The translations under genes and the position numbers were made by a program. A stretch of DNA of 64,000 bases. Origin: Acridotheres tristis (lineage: Eukaryota > Chordata > Aves > Passeriformes > Sturnidae). The notes beneath the pieces were generated by a model that was given only the letters and a program-made list of their open reading frames with translations, ran no database searches and was not told the DNA's origin. Numbering within the stretch: position 1 is the first letter of the stretch; each line of letters starts with the position of its first letter. The DNA lies in contig CM072891.1 of the NCBI GenBank assembly GCA_037013685.1, positions 13,864,501-13,928,500 on the forward strand, written 5' to 3'. Shown piece after piece: positions 22,325 to 34,900 of the stretch.

Positions 22325-22770
22325 TGTCATGGTTTGGGAATGGTACTCCCCAGTTCAGTGCCCCCACCAAGACCCTCCAAACCACACACCTCTCTCTCAC
22401 TCTTTCCCTTCCCCCTTCCTGCTGCAGCAGGATAGACAGGAAGAGAATTGGAGGCACAAAAGGCAAACATCACAAGCTGAGGTCAAAACAACTTGCTGGA
22501 AACAGCAATGAGACAAAATGAACAGTAACACTGTGGTTATAAGTGGTAACAGTATTAACAACAGAGTACAAGAAAGAAAACTATTCACATGGAGAAAAAC
22601 CCAAGGATGGACAATACCACACAGCTCCTTCCACCAAGTTTTCCCAACCAGAAGGAAGCCCTTCTCCTGGGAAGAGACTCCCTTCCCCTAGAAATGAGTG
22701 AGGGAGTACAGAATAGTGAGGTGGTACAGACTGCAAAAATTAACCCTGTCCTGGCCGGAACCAGGTCACA
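22325..22770 (+). mobile_element. Solo LTR of an avian endogenous retrovirus
   Basis: About 446 bp that starts TGTCATGGTTTGGGAATGGT and ends near CTGGCCGGAACCAGGTCA. These are the familiar terminal sequences of a large family of bird ERV LTRs with TG...CA ends. Inside are the pyrimidine-rich stretch CTCTCTCTCACTCTTTCCC and an AAC/AAT-rich central part. No gag, pol or env sequence and no second LTR lie in the neighbourhood, so this looks like a solo LTR left by recombination. A clean target-site duplication is not visible (CACTG before, CACCA after at best), which suggests age or a boundary error of a few bases. Confidence 0.75.
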
Positions 22771-25700
22771 CCATTGTGTTGTTAAACAGCACCATTCCCT
22801 GTACCCTTGCTTCTGAGAAACTGTGAAGTTAATAACATCTGAAGAAGTCCTTTTGCAGCACACACATCATTGTTGATCTTGTCAGCAAGCAGAAGTGTAT
22901 TTACAAAGGAAATTACTTGCTGTATGTACTAATCATCCGTTCCCAGTTTCAACACTCAACCTAGGGAAAATGAGAATCGGCACAGCAGCTGTACAGAGCT
23001 AACCAATATTCCTGGGACACCACTTCTAAGTAGTACCAAGTTCAAAAAAATAGCAAGTAGTACTTGAATGCATATGGTTTGTTGCATTTGCAGTGGAAGC
23101 AGCAGGTAAGGATAATGACGAACTGGAAATACAGCATACACTCTTGATGGAAAGAACTGAATGCCTGTCAATATTAAAACCAATATAACAAATTTTTTAA
23201 AATCCACTTATTGGCTAAAATCATGGCATTTTGATGACTCACACAAAGACATTTGTACAAACATTCTTTTTCTGCTTTACTGCCTCAATAACAACAACTA
23301 AGATTATCTCATGACTAGTGACAACCTGAGTCCAGAATATTAATTCCTATAATGCTCTGACTTCCCAAAATTTCTATGGAGCCCATTTGGAAATACAAAA
23401 AGGAAAAACCTTTCCAGAAGTTGTGCAAGGTAGACAAAGTCTGATAAAAAACTGGCAGAAAACATCTCTAAACATGCTCTGTTTGTACCTGCAGTTGCAC
23501 AGAATCCCATACAACATACTCAATTCTCATACCTGAACTTCTGTACAAGCTCTCCTCTGATACTTATTCTAGCTGTAGTTTGCATGAATGCAACTAACTG
23601 AACATTGCTGATGAAACCTAATTAATATTTTTTCAGACCCTAATACCAAATGGCAAAATTTAGCTGGAGTCTGAAGTTTCAAAAAACTGTTAGAAACATC
23701 AAGCATATTATTTCTACTTATTACAGAACTCCTTCCATTATGGCTGAGTGAAAAAGTCTGTTCAGTGTTCAAAACAGGTTCAGTGTTCTACTCACATTAC
23801 AGTGTTTATATTGTTCTACAGAAATGCACAGAATTCCTTTTGTATGTAAAAAACCAGAATATTTGCTTCTAGGACATCAGGGCCCAGTTTGGTAAGATGG
23901 GCTTGATAGGCTAACTTTCTAGATTTCCCTAGGAAGTAATATTGCAAAATGTTTGTAATATGCCTTATGGAAGACTAAAATCACCATGAATTACTTCTCT
24001 AGCTAATCAAGGAAAATGGCATTAAGTCCATTATCAAGAAGCCAAATTAATTCAAAACTTAGAGAGAAGTTAAAAAAACCCATTCCTATCAGTGCTAACT
24101 ACCAAAGATACAGTATGCAAAAAAACCCAAACCCGTCACTGAAGATGTTTATCTTTTAAAAAAAATTAATAAAAACTTTCCAAAGATACAGCAATCCAAA
24201 GGATACTCACTTTCTTTAGTCCCAACAGTTTATATCAATGCTGTCCATTAGCAGCATCAAATAGAAATACAAATATTATTAGTTCAGTAATACCATAAAA
24301 AGTTTATCGGCAACTTAGCTCCAGGATCCACAACTAAACAGAAAATACATATTCTTTAAAATACACTTTGCATTTTTATAAAACTGAACCTAGAAAGGAA
24401 TCAAGCTACCACACATGATTTGTAGCTTGTTGCATATTTATTAACAGTAATGAATTACATTATTAATATACATTGTAATATGATTTGTGTGGTAGACAAA
24501 GTGGTTTCTTCACTTGTCTGAAACAAATGTTTGTGAAAATTTCTATCACAGACTATTTTCTTGAATTTCAGAACTAGCAGTTTATAAAAACACAATGAAT
24601 GAATGGAAAAAAAAATTTTTGGCTGATGGAGAAAATGAAGATTTCTACACAAATATTCCCAGCACCAGGCACTTGGACCACAATGTTTATTTTAATTGAT
24701 CCCGAGTGAGTGAGGGGAAAAGATTGATTTTTTTTCCTGTAATATTTCAAGGGTTTTACTGTTTTTATTAGTATTGCACACACAGTTATGGGCCTACTGA
24801 CATTACTGCTGCATTGATGAGCTTCTTGCATACAACGTATGGCAGAGAAAATATCAAATCTCAGCCAAAGACAGAGAGCAGAGTTCACATCCCTAAATTC
24901 ATTGAATACTTAGGAAAACAAGCTGATTCTATAATGTTTTAAGGTTCCAGATTAGAATAATCACTGCATGTGATATTTTCTTTCTGCTATTTCACATATA
25001 AAATCTAATATTTTTACTATCAAAAACACTGTATTAACTTCAAACTTTGTTATCTTTGCACAAGACATCTGTGTTTCTCATAGACCCATGTTGTTTCTTT
25101 TCACTGATTCTAAAGAAAACACAGAACCATGAGTTCAGACTTCCACAGATAGCTCTCAGACATTAAGTTAAAAAAAGATCCTTACAAACTCTTAAGACTA
25201 AAGAAAAAAATCTTAAGATTAATACTGATATCTAGCTCACATACATGTAGTTCTCCAATTTTATATTTTCACATGCTATTTGGTTGAAAACTTTCCAGTC
25301 AAGTGTTTAATTAATCCATTGTCCTCTTACCTGTTTACCTTTTTTATCAGCCAGCATAACAAAAAATTTCTGTGTCATCAGAGCTGCATCTGTCCTGAGA
25401 GGTGTAGGTTTGAAAGGAGTTTGTTTCCAGACACCTTGCACACTCCCCACATCTGTTACCACTGTACAGCAGCCAAGACCAGCTACAGCCTCTCAGCTGG
25501 GATGCTCAGCACTACTGATGGCATTGACCACCTGTGACTTCACTACCTTAAATTTTCTACATTTTTTACAGTATTTAATTTTAATTTGGTTTTCCTCCTA
25601 AGTCGTGAGTGTCATTACATAAAGGCATTATTGCAAATGCATAGCATATTGTTTTGATAATAATGATATTTCCAGTTACAATAATTTTCTGGTGTTGACA

Positions 25701-28489
25701 GAGGAAAGAAAGGAAAGACCACATGTCACTTGTGTGGCACTTTGCCAGCTGCATCCCAGGAAACCTAAACCCAATTCTCAATTCAGCACACATACTCACT
25801 AAGGAAGGCAATTTGGATGCTCTCCACCCAGCCCTCCCACTTACATTTTGTTTGAAAAACAAAATGAAGACACCAAGGGTTGCAATGACAAAAGCCAAGA
25901 TCTGCTTCTGTACTGACACATGTCCCTTATGTGCAAAGGACCAAGAAATAGAGCACTCGATGCTCTGGAAGGTTAAGCACCTCTGCTTCACTACAACCAA
26001 TTAAAAATGAATAGCCATAAAAGTGCAGATACTACTGTAGGGTAATAAACTAGACTTTATCAGTGACAGTGGTGCACATTACAAACTTCAAACTCATTCC
26101 TTGTTCTAATCCATCAGAAACTTCCTGGTTTTAACAGGCTATAAACAGCAGAAGCTTTGAAGTCCGAGGATTAGGATCACCAATAGACAGACTGAACGAG
26201 AGACTGGCTGAAGAGCCAAGTGGAATGCCCTGCATGGATCTGGAATAAAACAAGTTCATTTAATCAACCTGACCTCTCTCTAGCCATAGGCCAAGAGATT
26301 ACAATGGTTGTAACAGCAAAAAAGGGACAAGGGACACTAAAAAATAGATATTTGCTTCAATTTAATGCTTAGGTTAATGCAAGGACAAACCTGCTTATGC
26401 TTTCAACTGTGCTCTCAAGTCCACAATTTTAAGCTCTACAGATTGGGTTTGTTTTAAACTAGTTTATGACTTAGCAGTAATAGGGGCAGAAAAAAATTAA
26501 ATACACTTTGGCTTTCAATACTAATACAATGATTGAAAAGAAAAGCTTATTGTAATGATCTATTTGCTTAAACTCTCCTGTATCTCAGACTGAAGGAAAT
26601 GTGAAGGAAATGTGGAAACAATCCATTTGGGTAGAATCCACTCACACTCAGCGATCACATAACTCTATATATCACTAAACCTTTTTGCTTTTAGAAAAGA
26701 ACTGCTTACTGCAAAAATTCCTGTTGTTATCAATTTATATGCAACAATTTTTACTCTAAAGAGTTGCAAAACATTTAAAATATGACTAATCTTGAGGTAT
26801 TTAGCCCAGAAGTAATAAAGAACACTTTTTAAAGTAAACAATAAATCTACTCTGCTTTAAACTGCAGCAAGTTGCCAAAATGGCAAATGAGCCAAGTGAA
26901 TGGTAGCAATAGATTGGCTCTGAGCGCTTAGGAGATGGGAAATTAAGACAAATGGTCAGGGATAAATTTCTACATTGCATCTTGCTGCTATGCAGAATAA
27001 CTAACCTTGAAGAGTAGAACACAGCAGAAGTTGAAGCCTCTGGAAAGAGAATTAAAAAGTGAGGAGTCCTGACTACACACTTCATTCACTCCAGAAGACA
27101 GAGAAATCCACACCACAGCATTTTTTTGAACACGTATTCCTAGAAGGCAACATCTCTTGTCCTACAAAATCACCACATTTTCAGATGAGAATGACAGATC
27201 CCTATGCACAGCACATGGGAACCAGCCTCATATACAGCTACTATAGCTACAGTATTTAATCCAGAATGAGAAGAGGAGGCTTTCATTGCCTAGTGCAATG
27301 CTCTGGATTTTAGTATTGGTGATCAGAACTTGAAGAAAGCCACCCTAGGAAACAGTAAGCACAAGAATAAAATGAGCAGTGTTGGAGAGTCTGTCTAGCA
27401 CAGGAGAAGATTAGCAAAGGCCAAGCCTAGCTAGCTTCCCTTACATGGGGCAAGACCTCCCATTTATTCCATGGTAATTTCATAATGGAATTCATTAAAG
27501 TCAGGAGCTGTGTTTCCAGAGCCTGGGAGAAGATTAGGAGCAGCATGGTCTCGTGAGACAGGCAGCCTGGGGATGGGAAAGAAGGGTTGCACACAGAGCA
27601 GCCCATGGAGTGTACAATGACATTGCATGGAAGGAGTCAAAAAAACATGAGGTAAGGATCTTGGGTTTGAAAATGTAGACAGCAAGCTGTGAAGACTGGG
27701 CAGCCTAATACTGAAGTCCTGGCACAAGGGGACACAGTACAGGAGTATGACAAGCTGGCAAAGCCCACCTCAGCTACTGAAAATAAAATAATTGAGAGAT
27801 TTACAGCACTGAATTCACATCGGAGTAATTAATATACCTTTGAAACCAAACCTTGTTCCAAAAATCTACACATATAAATAACTTGGGAAAATGCCTGTGA
27901 ATGAGTCCTCATTTTAAAATAACCACAAATTTTAAAACAATTTTAAAACCATGCAGATGACACCAGACTCACTCACATTTAACAAAGAGGAGCAGAGAAT
28001 ACCATATGTGTTGGAAAGAGAAATATTTTAAAACAGGAATTTATGTATTGTCTTACTGGGCAAGCATTAGCTTTTCACAAGATATTCTAGTAGTATGGAA
28101 ACTCCATTTTGGACACCTGAAATGTCTCAAATTTTCATTTCATCAATCAATCAAAATATTCACTTATTTTCTACCTCCAAGCATTCAAACTACTTCGCTG
28201 CTTTGAACCACAATTGCTCTAGAAACAGTCTGGTAGCAGCAGTATATACACTGTGATGAAAGTCTGTCTACAAAGAAATAAAAGCAAGTATTGACAGATC
28301 AAAACTAGGCCTCTCCTTCCTAGTCCCTCCAAAAATGTTAAAGACAGAAATGTGTCTGTAATATTGTATTTGTAACTTTTGATTCAGAAGTTAGCAGCAC
28401 AACCACTGGTATGCTTTTTTTCTTTTTATCTACTTTGGCTTCTCTTATTTGATTTTCAAACCCTTTGTCACAAAAAATCCAACTGATTA

Positions 28490-28879
<390 letters not shown>

Positions 28880-31379
28880 TCAGGCAGGTTGACTCTCCAA
28901 TTCTGATTTCGGCAATTTCTCAAAATTCTCTTTATTCCAATCTCTTTCTTATTTCAATTTTCATTTCTGTCTAGCTGTAATGCTGCAACCAAATAGGGGT
29001 TAAGGTGAAAACTAAAGTGGAAGAGGCAGATAGATTTGTGGAGAAGGAAAACCAAGTTGAATAGAGCCCAGCTAGGATGGTTCAATTCTCATTTATTTAT
29101 ATTTATAGTCAGGAGTCAATAAACAAAAAACAAACTTAATCAGCACTACAATTTCAGAGTGAAAAAGTGTTAATGACAACAAAACCAAAGGAACAAACCC
29201 GTGAACTTGGCATGAAATGTGCACCCAAGACAAAAGGGAAAAAGCAGATACAAAGAGGAGCAAGGTACTAGCTTTCACAAAGTTTGTTCAACAGTGGAAA
29301 AAACCCACCTGTTACATCAAAAAAAACTTAAAAATACCTGAGATTCAAAGATGAATTTTAGAGTTATCTGCTCCTTGGGAATTTTAACTAGGGCATCCCT
29401 TTTAAGACTTTAAAGGTCTTACTTCAATACACACCATAGGGAAGCCAGCCCAGACGGCAAAAGACAAGACAGACAACAAAATTCCCACTGAATGTGCCAA
29501 CCCCGTTTGGAGCTGACAACATGGGGGAGGAAGCAGTGAAGGGACCATTTGACAAGAATGAAAACACCAGCATTTTAGTCTCAAATTTTCCATTCCAACT
29601 GACGTTCCAAGCAGGGGTCGGACAGAGAAGCAAAGGGAAAAACCAAACCCTTTGGGACAAGGTGAAAAGGGGAGTTGGGAAAGCAGAAACTGAGTGATGC
29701 TGTTTTGCAAGGAAGTCTTGAATCCTAGCCTGTAAAAACTATGAATACTTGTAGGAGGTTAGCAACTGCCAGCAGCTTACAGAAATACTGTGAAATCCTC
29801 CAGCTAAACTCATACCATAAGCCTGCTTGTATCAGGAGTAAAGCAAGTTTTACAGACTCAGAGTTACAAGGTCATATTTGTAGGAAGTAAACTTTGAAAT
29901 TTTCTGTTTCCCTATTTAGTCTTTGCTTAACTTTATATACTCAGCAATCACCTTCCTCGTGTTTAATGGTTAGACTCCTCTAACAAGAATGATTTCAAGG
30001 ATAAAGAGAATAAAGAGTCTATTTACTGAAAGACATAATATCATTTTGACCATTTTGGTAAAGGAGGGGAAAAAAAATGATGTGAATATGATTTCCTTCT
30101 ATGAACAAATCAAAACAGAAGAGGGGATAAATATGTGAGGTGGAAAAGTTAAGCACAGCATTGGCACACTCTTTTGTCCAGGATGGTCTAAGAATATGTT
30201 CCAGGCAAGGACCTGTCAGTAGGAGTAGTATGTTTTAGTAGACTTCCTGAAATACCTGGAAAGACAGACTGGCCTCCAGCTACACACATTTTATCAGGTC
30301 TGGTAAAAGCAGCATTCATCTTAAACTGTTTGTGAGGATCCTAACGGAAAACACAAAGTTCTACGTTTTACCCAAGAGGAATAATAGGATAATGTAGAAA
30401 CAGTAATGGTACAATATGGAATTTTGGTTCATGAAAGGGACATGGCTACTTGTGAAAGCACACTCAGTAATTCAGAAAATACACATCCATTACGTGCAGA
30501 GAAAAATCTGCTTTCAGATTATTACATTTTCTAAAATAAAAGCTTTTGTACATACTTTGCTAGTTGTTCAAGATCACTAGTGGCAGATGGGGACAGCCCT
30601 CTGATTTTGCTCTAGCTTCAATAATTTCTACAGCAAATCACAATCTAAATGTTACCAGAGCATAATCCACCTCATTAAAGCTTTACTACAGACTTGTTTT
30701 CACACAACCCCCACTCCAAGACTGCTATTATCCAAATGACCCTGGTAATGTCAAGCAGCTTCTTAACACAACTCTCAGAAAACTCTTTTCATTAATACTT
30801 GAAGCAGAGGTTTAACATCATAATCAGAGTGCCAAGAAAATATTATGTTTCTGTCCTACAAGAAGAAATAACCGGTAGAGCCATCTGCAGACAATGTTCT
30901 ATTTATTACTTATGGGCAAGAATTGCTACCTAGATTAATGGCTCCCATTTGAAGTTTTTCTAGAAATGTTTTCTCTCTGTACACAGCACTTCCTAATAAA
31001 TTTCTTGATATAATATATTTTGAGAAGGATTATTCCTTTTCCATAATCTAAAATTGTTTTAGGTACTTACAGAAAGAAATATATTATGCATATGTGTGCA
31101 AACACATGCATATGTACCTAAAATGGTAATGAATTTCTCTTATAAACCTAAATTTTAGGTACATTCCTTACATCCCAACTTCTAGTACTTTCAGAAAGGC
31201 ATGAAAATTTTCCCCTGCTGGTCATAACTTAGGAAAAATAAGGCAACTTTTAAGGAGGTTTTGGTTCTGCACTTACTAAAGGATGATGGAAGGAGGGAAA
31301 ATCCTGTAGACACACACTAATGGATGGGAGAACCATGCCTCTCATTTGAGAAAAACATTTCAAAAAGGCAATTAAGCAT

Positions 31380-31960
31380 CTCTCAAGTGCCATTAAGAGC
31401 CAACCCCCTGCTGCCTGCCTGAAGAGTGTGTCTACAGTCTGAGACCTATTGACCCCACTTTCTGCAGGAAATCAGGCAAATTCAAGCCTCCATAATTTGC
31501 TAAAGTCTTCCAGATTTCTGCTTGGGAAAAGCAAACCATACAGGCAATTAATACAACAGCAACCTAATTAAATCTCCATTATGGCAGCAAAGCATGAAAT
31601 GGCTAATGACATAGGGATGGGTTCTCCCAGTCACTGCTCAAGCAACCAAGTGATGAAGGCACATTTGCTCCATTCCCATCTTTATTAACATTCTTGACAG
31701 AAATTCACAGGAACTTTCACTCTCAGAGAGGAGAGCAAACAGCAACAGTAGATTGATCATCTATCACCTTTCTTTGACAAAGTGCTGACACTCAGCTACG
31801 GATAAGACAACCCTTCACTATCACTCTCCCAGCTAATATCATTAGAAGGGCCAGGATAATTAATCCAAGATTAATAGGTTACTTGCTGTGAATCATTTTT
31901 ATGGGCAAAAAGGATCAAATTGAAATGCTAGTTTCCTAAGAGTAATTTCATGTCCCTTAA
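31380..31960. promoter_or_regulatory. Candidate conserved non-coding element / developmental enhancer
   Basis: About 580 bp free of simple repeats and dense in homeodomain-type cores: GGCAATTAATAC (31543), CCTAATTAAATC (31563), GGCTAATGAC (31601), and the near-palindrome GGATAATTAATCC followed by AAGATTAATAGG (31853-31878). It also holds the near-palindrome CTTTGACAAAG (31772-31782), which resembles TCF/LEF sites. Motif density and composition differ from the flanks. Enhancer function is inferred, not shown. Confidence 0.4.
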
Positions 31961-34900
31961 GTCTTGCAGTCTCAGTTGTCTGACAGCTCTTTGCAGTTCA
32001 TATGAAAATCCAAAGTACTGCAACGTGAGTGACAGTGAGAACTTGGGAACAGCCTGAAGCTGAAAGAGAGGAGAAGTCATGTACATAAGGATTCAGATTG
32101 CTGCAGCTGTCCTGTGCATGCTTTCTACAAGTGTGCATGTGTAATAAAGCCTTAGAAACAAGGCACCTTTCTTTACTATAGCTCAATCAGATATTGTCCT
32201 CCCTCTTGGTCATGAAAAACAACCTGATTCTACCTTAAGAAAAATAAATACATTAAGGATGATACATCAAGGGAGCTGAATTCTCATGATGTGGGAAGCT
32301 CCAGGCTGGACTTGATGTTCCAGTTCAACTTAGCAGGGAAGTTTATAACAGACCTTTCTTAGCAGGGTACAGAGGGGAGATAGGGTGGGAGCTTCACAAC
32401 ACCAATGAATACAACTGGACTGAAAAATGGACAATCTTAATATTTAAATTCTATGGAGCCTCAAAGATATTGGTAAAGCATCAGAGACAACAAAGACTCG
32501 GTCCTGTCCCAAAACTTCTTAACTGGCTGTTCACCATTGAAAGAGACTTGAAGGTACAGTAGACACATTAGGAACTACACCACAGAATGGTCTCTGGGAA
32601 AACAAGGCTGTGTAAGAAGTCCCATATTAAAGAAGAATCAAGAACCTCCCAGCTATCATTTAGTGGAAAAACTCAGCAACAGCATTTAAGAAGAATAAAA
32701 TTTCACTGCTCTCATGAACAAGACAGTGAGCTTTCCCACCCGTGTATTCTATTTTGAACACCTAGCCTGCTTGCTGTAAACCACCTATTATTGAAACCAC
32801 ATAGTCTGAACAACAATTCACTGCCTTTTAGAAGCACAGAGGTAAGGATAGTGTATTGAACTTAGTAGCTGAGCAGTCCTATACATCTAAGCAAAACAGA
32901 GATATATCCTCTGCCACTGTGGTTAAGGCTTTTTCAGCTGGATGGTTCTTAAAATCAATCTAACCTCAATATGGTTTCAATTATGAAGCCTTGATTTATT
33001 CTATTTTTCTCCAATTATTTATGGTAAGTTTCTATTCAATACTTTGAGAAAGTATTTCATCATGCTTCCCATCCTCAAGTGGTCACAGGGCAAACCCAAG
33101 GGAATTAACCCTCCCTACTTGTCCAGAGAACCAAAGTGCTTACACCCAACAGAATTACAAACAAAGTTGCAGTGGCCATCATTTCATGTTTTAATGAAGA
33201 TCATAAACCCTCCTCACAAAAAAAAAAAATTAGCCACAAGACAGACAGGAACTTCTATCGACTGTAGAATAATCCACTGTGTAAGAAAAGTATCCTAACC
33301 TCTGGGCAGGTAAATTAAAGAACCAATTGTTAAATCATGTTTCACACTCACATAAAAATACCAACGTTTATAAAGCATGATTTGATCCAGCTGATTGCAA
33401 TCATCAAACAAGTAGCTGGAAAATACAGCAGAAACAGAAATCTAATATTTTTCAATGGAAAAAATACCAGATATGCACTGCCCAGAAAAATGCTAGCTTG
33501 TTCTCATTTACAGATAGATAAAAAAAATGTATGCTAATATTTGCTTAATGCTTTAGAGATGACAAATGGTGCTAGGAGGGAAGCATAGTTATAACAGTAG
33601 CATTTTCTGTAGACTGAGGACTATAAAATATTAGTCAAAGAGGTTAGGAATAGTTGAATGTTTTAACAAGTGTCAAGTGCCTAGTAATTGGCAGGATCCA
33701 CAAAGTATTCTGTAAATGAACATCCTACTTAGGCTTTGCTAAATGAATGGCATTCTGGGCACTAAGAAAAGTCTGCTATTTTAGTTTACACCAAATGATG
33801 GTGCTGTTTTCTGCCTCACTGGAAGAAATGAAATCTGGTATGTTTATTGTTCACATACTCATATTCTCAAGTGATTATTAAACTCTGGTCTGTATCATCC
33901 AAGGTCAGAGCTCAAAAGCAGCCTCTGACAAAAAAAACCATCTAATGTTTCATAGGTTTACATTATAAACAGGCTTGAAAGAATTTCAACAAAAGCAGCT
34001 GAAGAATTCTGCAAAAAAAAAATCTGTCTGACTCATTTTTCAGAAACCCATATATATTAGTGAGGTATAAGGCAAAGAGGAGAATTCAAGCAATCTACAA
34101 CGAAGCATAAGTGAGGAAGTAATTTACCTCTATTAGAGCATAACAAAGTACTTAATTGAAGGTAACAGATCACATCTCAAGCCCAAGTCATTATTTCTAA
34201 TCCACCCCAAACTGGTAACCATCAAAATGCACACCGTAGAATCAGTCATTTTCTGGTTTACTTGGACGTAACTGATTGCCTCTGCCTAATGGATAATGAT
34301 TGAGCCAAAAAATACAAAAGACATTAAACTCTCATGCTTGCAACAAAAGACTGCCTGAGACATAAAGGGCTCAAGTAGTCCAGCAATGAATTTCAGGCCC
34401 CAAAAGTATCATGTGCTCCTCTTCATTAAAAGGAGGAAATATGTCATAGTGTATTTTTATTCAAAGTATTATTCCATAACATATTAGCATGTTATATGCT
34501 ACTAGTCTCCCATTTCTTCAACAGGACAGTGAATAAGTAGAAAAATAATCCACTTGATAACTTTTTTTTTTGCTTGAGAAAGGCCAACAGTCTTCAGTCA
34601 GCCCATAAAAACACATAAAACTGCTTGGATCACTTCCCCTGTGCAATGTACAAAGTATGGAATTAACTGTATATGCATTTATCTTCTGCATACCTTATAC
34701 TCCCTCCTGGAAAAACACCCTCCTGTACCACTGCTGGATCGACACTCTGGTGAAGATACTCAGGCAACAGTCTTACTAATATTTTGAGCCAATATAAGTC
34801 AAACTAATGCCAAGAAAAGCAGCCTTCAAGCCACCCAGTCCCTCCTTTGCACACATCCCCACTCTTTATTTTTTCTCTTGCCTGGTAAGTTTTATATAAG

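Noticed and set aside
22324..22863. Several overlapping 60-90 codon frames on both strands
   Set aside because: They all fall in or beside the LTR and show no protein family signature.
32280..32400. Weak CR1-like wording (GGCTGGACTTGATG)
   Set aside because: Only about 14 bases match and the flanks do not follow CR1 order.
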